A stretch of DNA of 64,000 bases, taken from a candidate division WOR-3 bacterium (GTDB taxonomy: Bacteria > Hydrothermota > Tepidihabitantia > Tepidihabitantales > Tepidihabitantaceae). The DNA is taken from positions 682,001 through 746,000 of the forward strand of contig JANLFQ010000001.1 of NCBI GenBank assembly GCA_024653355.1, written 5' to 3'. The notes beneath the pieces were generated by a model, which saw only the letters and a program-made list of their open reading frames with translations, did no database searches and had not been told where the DNA came from. This document shows, piece after piece, positions 27,543 to 36,229 of the stretch; within the stretch, counting starts at the first letter, position 1, and each line of letters opens with the position of its first letter. The translations under genes were made by a program, and so were the position numbers.

Positions 27543-28808
27543 TTAATCTTCAAACCGGTAACCGCACCGGGTGCAAAATTGCGCGCCGGGTTCGCGCTTT
27601 GCTCCACACGCAGGACAGGTAGCCCGGCCCGCTGCCACTTTCAACTTCACACCGGTATGGGGTTTTAACTTTGCTCCGGCTCGGGGTTCAATCCCAATCA
27701 CCACCCCGGTGCGATACTGGTCACTGTACTCCCGCACCACAACCACACTGTCCAATCCTATCTTGAGCAATTGATTGCGTGCAACCGCTTCGGCAACACC
27801 AGTTACATCCGGTATTGAAACCAGCCCGGTGCTCAACCGTAGCTTTACCACCCCACCCTTTTTCATCTTGGTACCAGCAGATGGAATCTGCTCTGCCACC
27901 TTACCCAGCGCAAATGTGTCGTCTTTATCTTCAGCCAGTTCTACCCGAAAACCGGCATCCTCGAGCTTCTTCTGCGCCTCTGCCTGATAAACACCCTGCA
28001 CATCGGGAATCGGTTTTCCCTGACCGCCGATTATTAGCCAGCTACCTACCGCGACCAAAATCAACCCCGCCAGGACAATCCATACTAATGGACCGCGTCC
28101 TCTTTCCCGCGGCAGCGGTACGGCGGCAACAGGAGGTGCCGCTTTCGGCGGTGAAACGGGACGCGCCGTGGACATGACCGACTTGGACACCGCAGCCGCA
28201 GGAGTTGACTCGGTTTGTCGAGGAGGCTGCGTCATCTTAATTGGTTCCGGGCGTGGCTGTTCCGAAGTAATTGGTGCCGGTTTTTTTTCTAACTCTTTAG
28301 GAATTACCGCCAGCAGGGCGGCACGAAAATCCTTCGCAGTTTGAAACCGCTCCTCAGGTTTTTTCGCCAATGCCTTCAGGATAACCTTTTCCAACTCCGG
28401 TGTGATTTCCGGCCGAATGGAACGAGGGGCAGGCGGCGGTTGTTCGATGTGCGCCCGAATCAAATCCGCTCCCAGTTCTGCCTCAAAAGGTGGCTTTCCA
28501 GTTGCCGCTTCGTAGAGAACCACACCCAACGAATAAAGGTCCGCCCGAGCATCAACACTCTTGCGCTGTGCTTTTTCCGGAGCGATGTACCGAGCGGTTC
28601 CGACCCGGGATACACCATAATCAATCAACCGCCACACCCCGTCTTCAACCTGAACGATTTTTTTGGGTTTAATGTCACCGTGCAGTCGGCCCTGGCTGTG
28701 GGCATGCGCCAGGTCGTCAAGAATAGAAACGAAAATATTTTCCAGCTCCGGGCTCGGAACCACCCGTCGTTCCGCAAGCAAATCAGCGAGTGTTTGCGCT
28801 CGCGCCAT
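27543..28808 (-). CDS. PASTA-domain Ser/Thr kinase-like protein lacking the N-lobe (probable pseudokinase)
   Basis: 421 residues. The chain starts at what is normally the kinase hinge (MARAQTLADLLAERR), so the Gly-rich loop, ATP-anchoring Lys and helix C are absent. The C-lobe remains: catalytic loop HGDIKPKKIV (43-52; Asp kept, the Asn that binds Mg replaced by Lys), DYG instead of DFG (63-65), a very short activation loop, APE (76-78), and helices F-I. A Pro-rich linker leads to a membrane helix (241-260), two PASTA domains (265-327, 329-394) and a zinc ribbon (Cys398, 401, 412, 415) predicted outside the cell. Its own promoter gives an RNA start within 3 nt of ATG 28808, so the start is firm. 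Likely a signalling scaffold or sensor, not an active kinase. Confidence 0.85.
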   Translation of the reverse strand: MARAQTLADLLAERRVVPSPELENIFVSILDDLAHAHSQGRLHGDIKPKKIVQVEDGVWRLIDYGVSRVGTARYIAPEKAQRKSVDARADLYSLGVVLYEAATGKPPFEAELGADLIRAHIEQPPPAPRSIRPEITPELEKVILKALAKKPEERFQTAKDFRAALLAVIPKELEKKPAPITSEQPRPEPIKMTQPPRQTESTPAAAVSKSVMSTARPVSPPKAAPPVAAVPLPRERGRGPLVWIVLAGLILVAVGSWLIIGGQGKPIPDVQGVYQAEAQKKLEDAGFRVELAEDKDDTFALGKVAEQIPSAGTKMKKGGVVKLRLSTGLVSIPDVTGVAEAVARNQLLKIGLDSVVVVREYSDQYRTGVVIGIEPRAGAKLKPHTGVKLKVAAGRATCPACGAKREPGAQFCTRCGYRFED

Positions 28809-28817
28809 CTTAATAAC

Positions 28818-28845
28818 AGGATAACAACAACTTAAGTAATGTCAA
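28818..28845 (-). promoter_or_regulatory. Internal promoter of the PASTA pseudokinase gene (leaderless type)
   Basis: Minus strand TTGACA (28840-28845), 16 bp spacer, TATCCT (28818-28823), then 9 nt to ATG 28808. The predicted RNA start is about 28811. There is no Shine-Dalgarno sequence. It lies in the 55-bp gap after the TPR gene. Confidence 0.6.
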
Positions 28846-28863
28846 GGATTTAAATAAACCAAA

Positions 28864-30531
28864 TTACCGCACTGCGCCGGGAGCAAAATCCGTAGTTGCT
28901 TTCCGAAGCAAATTGCGCCCCAGTGACGCATAAGGTGAACCGGGAAATTCCATAATGAGTCGCTCGATAGTTGCCCGAAATCGACTTTCATCTTTCAAAC
29001 CCTGGCGGTAAATTTCTGCCTGCTCAAGGAGCGCCCGCGCTGCCCGTTCCCCTTTGGGAAATCGGACAAGCAAAGAGTCGAGAACTGTTAGCGCCGCGCG
29101 GTAGTTTCCTTCCTGGCGATAAATCTGTGATACAAGAAAGAAAGCATCCTGTGCCACCGCGTCGTTTCCCCGCATCAACCCCTGTGCCTGTTTTAGGCTT
29201 ATCTCGACCGCACCAGCATCAAGGTCAAGCATCGCCCGGGCAAGTTCTAAACCCCGCTCGCCACTCAATGTAAGCATCCCCAGTTCCAGGGCATCATTCG
29301 CCAGCAAACTTTGCGGAAATCGAGCGTTAATCTCCCTGACGATTGCCCGTACCGAGTCAAACTTACCTTGATAAAAAAGTATCTTTGCCTGCAGAAACAG
29401 TACACTGTCATCAGGCGCAGTGATTTTTCTTAGCACCTGCTGGGCGCTGTCCAGTTGCCGCAAACCGACGAGCGCTGCGGCGAGTCCTAAAAGCGCCGCT
29501 CGATAATCGGGCTTTTTCTTCAAGACAGCGCGATATCCTTGAACCGCACTTTTAAAATCCCTCTTTTCCAACCGGGCGTACTCGGCGTATTCAAACCGCG
29601 CCGCAACACTGGTGTCTTGAGATAGAAGTGCCAGCGCCTCATCAATCCTACCCATCTTTCGCAGGACTCTTGCGGCATCGGCACCCAACTTCTGCTCCTG
29701 GTAAATCGCCAGTGCGGCACGCAACGCCCCTCTCTTTTCGCATCCCCGGGCAAAATTAACCATTTCACCACGGTTCAAACTGTTCTGGATTATTCGCACC
29801 GCACCCAGCTCATCGCCCGCACCAAGCGCAACCTCCGCCTGCGCCCTTAATCGAATCGTCTCGTCTTTGATTTTACTTAAAACATTCAGCACCCTTTTAA
29901 CCTCACCACTCCTTCCATAACTACCCAGCCGGTCAACAAATTTATTAAACCTTCGCGGCTCATAATTGACAATATCAACCAACTTTTCTGCCGCCGTAAC
30001 AAACCTGCCTTGCATTTCATATATTTCCAATAACTTCTCGGTGTACTCAACTCTAAACCCATCGCGCCGCAATCGCTCTTCAAGATACTGCGCCGCCCAC
30101 CCCTTTTCACCACCCCGCAGGATTGCTTCCACCAGTTCCATAACCCGTCCGGGCCATTTCTCGAAAAATCTCTGCGCCCGCTCCCGCGCCGCACTCTTCC
30201 TTTTTAAGCCCAGAAGTGCCTCAATTATTCCCAATGTCACTTCTGCGTTATCGGGCACAACCCCTTCTACTTTCTGTAAAATTGAAAGCAGGGAGTCAAA
30301 TCTGCCCAGCTGGCGGCTTACCCGCACCACACCCAGAAGCGCCTGCCGGTCCTCGGGATTTTTCTCCAGTGTCGTTTTGTAAACCGTCCATGCCTGCTCC
30401 AACTGCCCCGCCTGTTCCAGCATTTGACCCTTAAACCCATCCTGTGCAAACAACGGTGCTGAGAAAAGAATTAACGGCAAAAAAAGAACGACTCCTGCCG
30501 CCCCACGCCTTGTCTTCCGGTTCTGCCTCAT
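28864..30531 (-). CDS. Periplasmic TPR-repeat protein
   Basis: 555 residues. A basic N-terminus and signal peptide (GVVLFLPLILFSAPLFA, cut near AQD) precede TPR-type helical hairpins along the whole chain (GQLEQAWTVYKTTLEKNPED, RFDSLLSILQKVEGVVPDNA, AVQGYRAVLKKKPDYRAALL, GNYRAALTVLDSLLVRFPKG). Probably a periplasmic scaffold. The start ATG 30531 overlaps the stop of the upstream coiled-coil gene by 4 bp and has GGAGGAGCG before it, so the two are translationally coupled. The same pairing of a DUF4175-like protein with a TPR protein is known in FCB bacteria, as I recall, but I cannot verify this here. Confidence 0.82.
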   Translation of the reverse strand: MRQNRKTRRGAAGVVLFLPLILFSAPLFAQDGFKGQMLEQAGQLEQAWTVYKTTLEKNPEDRQALLGVVRVSRQLGRFDSLLSILQKVEGVVPDNAEVTLGIIEALLGLKRKSAARERAQRFFEKWPGRVMELVEAILRGGEKGWAAQYLEERLRRDGFRVEYTEKLLEIYEMQGRFVTAAEKLVDIVNYEPRRFNKFVDRLGSYGRSGEVKRVLNVLSKIKDETIRLRAQAEVALGAGDELGAVRIIQNSLNRGEMVNFARGCEKRGALRAALAIYQEQKLGADAARVLRKMGRIDEALALLSQDTSVAARFEYAEYARLEKRDFKSAVQGYRAVLKKKPDYRAALLGLAAALVGLRQLDSAQQVLRKITAPDDSVLFLQAKILFYQGKFDSVRAIVREINARFPQSLLANDALELGMLTLSGERGLELARAMLDLDAGAVEISLKQAQGLMRGNDAVAQDAFFLVSQIYRQEGNYRAALTVLDSLLVRFPKGERAARALLEQAEIYRQGLKDESRFRATIERLIMEFPGSPYASLGRNLLRKATTDFAPGAVR

Positions 30532-33500
30532 CGCTCCTCCAGCAGTTTCTCAAAATAGGAACGGATCAAAAGTTCATACTCCCCTGGATAACCCTGCTTT
30601 AACGCCCGCAACAACTCCTCGCGCAAGACCTGATTGCGTTCGCCAAAATCTTCGGGCAGTTCCGGCCTTACCTCAATCCGATAACCCTTTCCGGTCTCGG
30701 CTTGCCGCTCCTCCTTAAAACCCTCCTGGCGCAAACTCCGCTGGGCATCAAGCAAGCGGGAAAGAATTCCCTCCTGCCGTTCAATCAACTTTCGGTCAAT
30801 CTGCAGTTCGGACAACGCCCGTTCCACCGCCTTCATCTCCTCAACAAGCTGGTCCAGTCTGCCGGTTAAGCCGGGTCTTTGCCCGCCCATTGACTGTAAC
30901 AACCTCTCCAGTTGCTCGCGTAACGCCGCCTGCTGCGCGAGCAGTCTTTGCAACTGCTCCATCTGGCTGGCGCTCAAACCGGAAACCGGAATCGGTATCG
31001 GTATACCGGACATTCCGGCATTAATCGCCATTTGCTCCGAAGTCATCTGGGAAAGTTGTTCCAGTAGACTTTGCAATCCGCTCTTCATTCCCCCACCCTG
31101 CGCCGCTGCGGCGGCGGCATCCAGCACCATTGCAACCGCCCGATTCAAACTCATCCGTGCCTGGGTCATCGCCCCCTTACTGTCACCAAAGTTACCCAGT
31201 GCCAGCATTTCGGCGGCACTCTTCATCTGGTTCATCGCTCGCGCAAGTTGCTGCCCCATCTCGGGTGAAACCAGCAGGGTTTGGGCACCAAGTGCCCCAA
31301 TACTCTCCGCCACCAACCGCGTTGCCTCAAGCAATCCCATCTCCTCCGGGGCAAGATAAGCGGGATTTGTTTTCTCCCCAATTTCTTTTTCCAGCCCCTC
31401 CTGGGCTTGCGACACCCGCAACAGCGCATCAGCACCAGCGATTAGCCGGCGCATCACCTCCTCAGAACGACGGCGTTTTAACTCCTCGCTCAACCGGTCA
31501 AGACGCTCCGCCAGTTCCTGAAAAGAACGCTGCAGTTGCTCGCTCTTCTGTTGCGCGCTCCGCCGCTCGCCCTGAGCAAGTTGTCGCTTTAGCTCTTGCG
31601 CCAGCCGGTCCAGCCCCTCCTGCTCAATCTGCTTCTGCAGCGACCCAAGCGACTCCGCAACCGCCGGCTCAGCCAGTTCAACTGCCAGTTTTTCAAGTTC
31701 GGCGCGCAAACTGTCAAACTCGGCATTGGTTCTTGCCTGCTTCTCTGCCAGCTCCTCAGAAGCGCCCTTTTTTAGCTCTCGGCTCACTTCCTCCTGAGCC
31801 TTTTGCAACTCTTTTGCCTGCCGCGCCAGCGCTTCAAGCCGTTCCTCCTCCATTATGCGCTTTAACATCTCCAGGGCGCGCTCAATACCCGCCTTCAATT
31901 TCTCCTGCTCCAGTTGAACTTGTTCCAGCACCGGCCGGACATCGGGCGATTTTTCACCCAGTTTTTTCGCCAGTTGTTCCAGCGCCTTTTGCAGTTCAGG
32001 AGGCAAAAGGCGCGTTAGCAAATCCTGCAACTGCCCCAGCCGCTCCAGTGTCTCTTGGTCATAACTCATACCCTTGACCATCTCTTCAATCGTTCGCGCA
32101 ATCTCCTCTTTCAAACCCTCAACCTGACTGAGAATTTGCTTTTGCTCCTCCAGGAGCCCTTCAAGCCGCTTCTTCTCCTCCCAGGACAGCTCGCGTGATT
32201 TTTTCAATTCCTCACCAATCCGGCTCAACTGAGCACCAATCTCTTCCTGCCTGGCGCCCAGTGGTGCCAGTTCCTCTTGAGTTGTCTGGGTTTTTTCCAC
32301 TGCTGACGAATAAATTTCACTCATCGTCGGAAACCGCACCGCAAACACTTCACTCCTTGTTATCTTGGGACCTGAAACGATATCGTTATCGGTTACCTGA
32401 AGATAGTAGCGCAAAGCCTCGCCGGGTAAAAGCCCGGCTGAAGACAGGTCCCAGACATAAAAAGTGGTGTCTTCCCTTTGATGGGAAAATTTTTTCAGCC
32501 GTACGACCTCGTGGATACTGTCCTTGCCGTAGTGGAGTGATAAATCGCCCAGACCATAATCGTCAATACTGTTCACCCCTAAAAGAACCTGCATGCTCAC
32601 CGGCAGGTCAACATCCCGCCCTGGTGTAAACACCTTCACAAATGGCGCTTCATCAACCATCAACCGCAACCTGACCCGGGCTACTGTCTGAATTGCACCC
32701 CCCGCCGGTGCCAGCTCCAGCGCCATCTCGCCCTCGTTCCGCACCGTAAAACGGGCTCGAAAGTGGGTGGGCTTTTGCGCATCAACAGCAACCGCCACCG
32801 TCTCGGACCGCAGAACCAGCCTTCCCCTCTCAACCGGTTGACTTGCCTCAGCATCAAGCGTCACCTGCGTTCCCTTCAGTAGGAGTAACTCATCTCCCTT
32901 TATCTCGCTCGCCTGTAGATTGGCATACGAGGGCGGCTGACATTGAAAGACCATTCGGCGCAGGGTTAAGGGTTCAATAAGCCCAACCCGAAACCAGCCC
33001 GAACTTTGGTTCAGAACCCGAAATCGGTAACTCATTCCCTGCTGAACGGCAAACTGTGCCCTAACGCTATCTCCCTTCATTACCATAAACCGATGCTTCC
33101 CATCCTGTTCTTTTATCTCCATCTTCACGCGGCGGAAAATACCGGCGGGCTGCACCCGGCAGGAAAAGGTCACAACATCACCGCTCACCACCACGGTATC
33201 ACCGGGCTCAACCGCAAACACCACCTTTAATCGATGCGGGAAAAATGCGTTCTGCAATCCGATATCAGCCCTCGCGCCGCCTATCGAAATAAACCCCAGA
33301 AGTAAACCCCATCCCAATAACGCAACCATGCCACAGAGGAAAACCCTCTTTCCACAAGAGACTCCCCGCAGGCGTTGCCCGCTTAACAACTGCTCAACCT
33401 GTGACACTGCAGCATCTCTCAACTCCCGCGAGTACCCCTCAACACCCTCCTGATAGCGCGCCAGTTCTAAACCGGCAAAAAGCCTTCCCCGCAACTGTGG

Positions 33501-33749
33501 ATTAACACGCTCCATCTTGTAGGCAACCGCCTTAACACCAACCTCACTAACCCAGACCGGGACAAAATAAATCAGCGGCACCAAAAACAAAAGAACCACC
33601 CAGCCCGAAAGGAAAAAGGCGGTGCAGAAAAAAGCCCCGAGGGCAAATAGCCCGATGGTTAAAAGCAAAACCGACACCAAAAAGTTAACAAACACCATCC
33701 GTTGAACGCGGCTTATTGCCATCTCAAGAAGAGTCGTCGTGCGTTTCAT
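30528..33749 (-). CDS. DUF4175-like membrane protein with very long coiled coil
   Basis: 1073 residues. Two membrane helices near the N-terminus (about 20-70) and one near 140-165 (LCGMVALLGWGLLLGFISI) precede beta-rich Ig-like extracytoplasmic sequence (about 175-480, including YYLQVTDNDIVSGPKITRSE). From about 490 to 1000 the chain is Glu/Leu/Gln/Arg-rich coiled coil (RLEGLLEEQKQILSQVEGLK and similar), broken by a Gly/Pro/Met-rich patch (about 890-940), and it ends in a short globular tail (YRIEVRPELPEDFGERNQVL). The frame is open from TTG 33776, but the promoter puts the RNA start near 33752, so ATG 33749 is the start. It is the first gene of the locus and probably forms an envelope-spanning rod or scaffold. 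Confidence 0.75.
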   Translation of the reverse strand: MKRTTTLLEMAISRVQRMVFVNFLVSVLLLTIGLFALGAFFCTAFFLSGWVVLLFLVPLIYFVPVWVSEVGVKAVAYKMERVNPQLRGRLFAGLELARYQEGVEGYSRELRDAAVSQVEQLLSGQRLRGVSCGKRVFLCGMVALLGWGLLLGFISIGGARADIGLQNAFFPHRLKVVFAVEPGDTVVVSGDVVTFSCRVQPAGIFRRVKMEIKEQDGKHRFMVMKGDSVRAQFAVQQGMSYRFRVLNQSSGWFRVGLIEPLTLRRMVFQCQPPSYANLQASEIKGDELLLLKGTQVTLDAEASQPVERGRLVLRSETVAVAVDAQKPTHFRARFTVRNEGEMALELAPAGGAIQTVARVRLRLMVDEAPFVKVFTPGRDVDLPVSMQVLLGVNSIDDYGLGDLSLHYGKDSIHEVVRLKKFSHQREDTTFYVWDLSSAGLLPGEALRYYLQVTDNDIVSGPKITRSEVFAVRFPTMSEIYSSAVEKTQTTQEELAPLGARQEEIGAQLSRIGEELKKSRELSWEEKKRLEGLLEEQKQILSQVEGLKEEIARTIEEMVKGMSYDQETLERLGQLQDLLTRLLPPELQKALEQLAKKLGEKSPDVRPVLEQVQLEQEKLKAGIERALEMLKRIMEEERLEALARQAKELQKAQEEVSRELKKGASEELAEKQARTNAEFDSLRAELEKLAVELAEPAVAESLGSLQKQIEQEGLDRLAQELKRQLAQGERRSAQQKSEQLQRSFQELAERLDRLSEELKRRRSEEVMRRLIAGADALLRVSQAQEGLEKEIGEKTNPAYLAPEEMGLLEATRLVAESIGALGAQTLLVSPEMGQQLARAMNQMKSAAEMLALGNFGDSKGAMTQARMSLNRAVAMVLDAAAAAAQGGGMKSGLQSLLEQLSQMTSEQMAINAGMSGIPIPIPVSGLSASQMEQLQRLLAQQAALREQLERLLQSMGGQRPGLTGRLDQLVEEMKAVERALSELQIDRKLIERQEGILSRLLDAQRSLRQEGFKEERQAETGKGYRIEVRPELPEDFGERNQVLREELLRALKQGYPGEYELLIRSYFEKLLEER

Positions 33750-33758
33750 AAAACCCAA

Positions 33759-33787
33759 CTTAAATAGTAGCCCCAAACCTCTGACAA
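33759..33787 (-). promoter_or_regulatory. Promoter of the coiled-coil/pseudokinase locus (leaderless type)
   Basis: Minus strand TTGTCA (33782-33787), 17 bp spacer, TTTAAG (33759-33764; 4 of 6 matches), 9 nt to ATG 33749. The weak -10 lowers confidence. Confidence 0.4.
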
Positions 33788-33864
33788 GGCAACATCAACC
33801 GCTTAGTAATATCTAATTACTTCCCAACCGTGCTGCGCAAGCGCTAAACACTCTGCCTCGCAAC

Positions 33865-33892
33865 TTGACTTGCCTCAGCACCGCCCTAACCT
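33865..33892 (+). promoter_or_regulatory. Promoter of the CDF transporter gene
   Basis: TTGACT (33865-33870), 16 bp spacer, TAACCT (33887-33892). Predicted RNA start near 33899, a leader of about 9 nt before ATG 33908. No clear Shine-Dalgarno sequence. Confidence 0.5.
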
Positions 33893-33907
33893 TTATCAGA
33901 GAACACA

Positions 33908-34819
33908 ATGACTGATACCGCTCTTCTTGTTCAGCAAAAAGCCGAGCGCCGGATAACTGTTATCGGAATGCTAGTCAACATCGTCCTTATCGCCGGCAAA
34001 CTTTTCGCCGGTGTTATAGGTAACTCCAGCGCGATAATCGCCGATGGCCTCCACTCCTTTTCTGACCTCGCCAGCGACATCGCGGTGCTCTGGGGCATCC
34101 GCGCCGCAAAAAGGCCGCCCGATTATGACCATCACTACGGGCACCTTCGTTATGAAACAATCACCGCCCTTGGTGTTGGCATTTTGCTTGTCGTTGCCGC
34201 CTTATTCATCGCCTATGAAGCGCTCGTCACCATCAGTCAGCGCCCCGCCGCTCTGCGCAACTGGTTCCCATTCTATATCGCCCTCCTGTCGATTGTCCTA
34301 AAAGAAACATTATACTGGCTCACTCGTGCGATCGGCAAACGGTACCATAACCAGGCGTTAATCGCCAATGCCTGGCACCACCGTTCTGACGCCTTCTCCT
34401 CTATTGCCGCAGCAGCGGGCATTCTCGGTGCCCTGCTCGGTGGTGAAAAATGGTCCTTCCTTGACCACCTTACTGCCGTCCTCCTTTCTGCCTTTTTGGT
34501 GTACATCGGTATTCGTATTATCCGGGATTCGCTCCACAAACTTTCTGACCGTGCCCCGGACCAGCAAACTTTGACAAAAATTCGTGCGGCCATCAGCGCC
34601 ATCCCCGGCGTTAAAAGTTTTCATGCCTTCCGTGCCCGTTCTGCCGGCTCCGGCAACAAAATTGAGATGGATGTCCATGTTCTCGTTGACCCGACAATAA
34701 CTGTTCAAGCCGGACACGAAATCGCCACCCGGGTCGAAGAGCAAATCAAACTTGCCAACCCCGAGGTGACCAGTATCGTTGTCCACATTGAACCGGAACA
34801 GCGCGACGAAGCAAATTAA
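33908..34819 (+). CDS. Cation diffusion facilitator (CDF) family metal exporter
   Basis: 303 residues, six membrane helices plus a cytoplasmic C-terminal domain. Exports divalent metal from the cytoplasm by H+ antiport. The transport site is of H-x3-D type in TM2 (GLHSFSDLASD) and H-x3-D in TM5 (NAWHHRSDAFSS), the arrangement usual for Zn2+-preferring members; DHHYGHLRYE after TM2 is the conserved cytoplasmic loop. The C-terminal domain has IPGVKSFHAFRARSAGSGNK and ends SIVVHIEPEQ. It is divergent from the coiled-coil locus. No metal-sensing regulator is adjacent. Confidence 0.93.
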   Translation: MTDTALLVQQKAERRITVIGMLVNIVLIAGKLFAGVIGNSSAIIADGLHSFSDLASDIAVLWGIRAAKRPPDYDHHYGHLRYETITALGVGILLVVAALFIAYEALVTISQRPAALRNWFPFYIALLSIVLKETLYWLTRAIGKRYHNQALIANAWHHRSDAFSSIAAAAGILGALLGGEKWSFLDHLTAVLLSAFLVYIGIRIIRDSLHKLSDRAPDQQTLTKIRAAISAIPGVKSFHAFRARSAGSGNKIEMDVHVLVDPTITVQAGHEIATRVEEQIKLANPEVTSIVVHIEPEQRDEAN

Positions 34820-35148
34820 CCATCCTTCCTTTTTGTAACCCGTTATTCCTGACCCCTGCGCCGCCACCAAACTCAGCACCCCGCCCATTTCACCACCAAA
34901 ACCCCACTCCACCCGGTAACTATTCCGGGGATTACTCCCGGTCTGCCCTATGCCTTTTAGTATTGATTACAACAAAATTGGCTAACATCTTTATTTATTT
35001 TATATTATAAAAACACCTATCTGATACCTTCATTTTTCTCCGTTAAAACTGCGCACTTAAAGGCTCTTAAAGTAATAAGACCGTCTTTGTTTAATCGTTT
35101 TCCCGGGCACATTGCTATCTCAATAGAAATACGCCCGGGGTAAAATCC
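34820..35148 (+). other. Intergenic region with a stem-loop upstream of rmuC
   Basis: 329 bp without a credible gene; C-rich just after the transporter, AT-rich later. At 35102-35139 the 7-bp arms CCCGGGC and GCCCGGG enclose a 24-base loop that itself contains ATTG/CAAT. No T-run follows, so it may end the transporter transcript only weakly or shape DNA upstream of the rmuC promoter. Confidence 0.4.
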
Positions 35149-35176
35149 TTGACCTGTATTCAGATTAACTTATCCT
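35149..35176 (+). promoter_or_regulatory. Promoter of rmuC (leaderless type)
   Basis: TTGACC (35149-35154), 16 bp spacer, TATCCT (35171-35176). Exactly six bases separate it from GTG 35183, so the expected +1 is the first base of the start codon. Confidence 0.6.
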
Positions 35177-35182
35177 AAATAG

Positions 35183-36229
35183 GTGGTCTTTGTTTACATC
35201 GCCGCTGCCCTTGCCCTGATAATTAGCATCGTGGTTCTATTCCTCAATCTCAGCCGTTCCCGTGCACCCGCCGGTGAACTGCATTTACTCCTCCAGCAGT
35301 TGGAGGCACTGCGCCAGCAACAGATTCAGGCGCTTGACAACAACACCCAGCTCCTGAATCAGCGCTTGAGCGAAATCAACCGGCTTCTTGCCGAAAACAC
35401 CGGGCAGATTAACAGCCGGCTCGACAACGCCGCTCGAATGGTAAGTGATGTTTCTCGTGCCCTGGGCGAACTTTCGCAGGCATCCCAGCAGATTTACGAA
35501 ATCGGGAAAAACATCGCCTCCTTACAGGAAATCTTGCGTGCCCCAAAACCGCGTGGTGTCCTCGGTGAACTATTTCTCGGCAACTTGCTCCAGGAGATGG
35601 TCCCAAACAACTACGAACTACAATACCGGTTTCGCTCTGGTGTCAAAGTCGATGCGGTTGTCCGGCTTGGTCAACGACTTGTACCGATTGATGCCAAATT
35701 TCCCCTGGAAAACTTCCAGCGTCTGCTCACTGCACCCGACGACAACAGCCGGCGCAGTTTACGGAAACAGTTCCTGAACGACATCAAAAAACACATCGAC
35801 AGCATCGCTGACAAGTACATCCTGCCCGATGAAGGGACATTTGACTTTGCTTTGATGTACATCCCGGCAGAAAATGTGTACTACGAAACAATTGTCGCCA
35901 ATCCCACCGAAGAAAAAGAGACCATACTAGATTACGCCTTTTCCCGTCGGGTAATTCCGGTTTCCCCGGGAACAATCTACGCCTATCTCCAGACTCTCAT
36001 CCTCGGATTGCGGGGGCTGGAAATCGACCGCAAAGCGATTGAAATCCTTGACCACCTCAACCGGCTCCAGGCAGAAATCAGCCGGTTCCGGGACAAGTTT
36101 GAGACCATCGGTTCCCATTTAACCAACGCCCACAATCGTTATGAGGAAGCAGCCCGGGAACTGGTGCGTCTTACAGAAAAGGTTGCAATAAACATCGATG
36201 AAAAGATTAGCACAGGAGGTCAAAAATGA
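35183..36229 (+). CDS. rmuC: DNA recombination protein RmuC
   Basis: 348 residues. An N-terminal membrane helix (VYIAAALALIISIVVLFLNL) is followed by a coiled coil (about 30-115) and the RmuC nuclease-like domain with the family core GVLGELFLGNLLQEMVPNNY, VKVDAVVRLGQRLVPIDAKF and FALMYIPAENVYYETIV. The VDAVV...IDAKFP residues are the PD-(D/E)xK-like motif. RmuC limits inversions at short repeats in E. coli. It starts at GTG 35183, fitting the leaderless promoter. The stop overlaps the start of the next gene (ATGA, 36226-36229). Confidence 0.93.
   Translation: MVFVYIAAALALIISIVVLFLNLSRSRAPAGELHLLLQQLEALRQQQIQALDNNTQLLNQRLSEINRLLAENTGQINSRLDNAARMVSDVSRALGELSQASQQIYEIGKNIASLQEILRAPKPRGVLGELFLGNLLQEMVPNNYELQYRFRSGVKVDAVVRLGQRLVPIDAKFPLENFQRLLTAPDDNSRRSLRKQFLNDIKKHIDSIADKYILPDEGTFDFALMYIPAENVYYETIVANPTEEKETILDYAFSRRVIPVSPGTIYAYLQTLILGLRGLEIDRKAIEILDHLNRLQAEISRFRDKFETIGSHLTNAHNRYEEAARELVRLTEKVAINIDEKISTGGQK

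Noticed and set aside
31130-32077. 315-codon Pro/Ala-rich frame opposite the coiled-coil gene
   Set aside because: Mirror of Gln/Glu/Leu-rich coiled-coil codons; Pro/Ala content is an artefact of the antisense reading.
34358-34912. 184-codon minus-strand frame overlapping the CDF gene end
   Set aside because: Mostly antisense to a clear transporter gene; no supporting signals.
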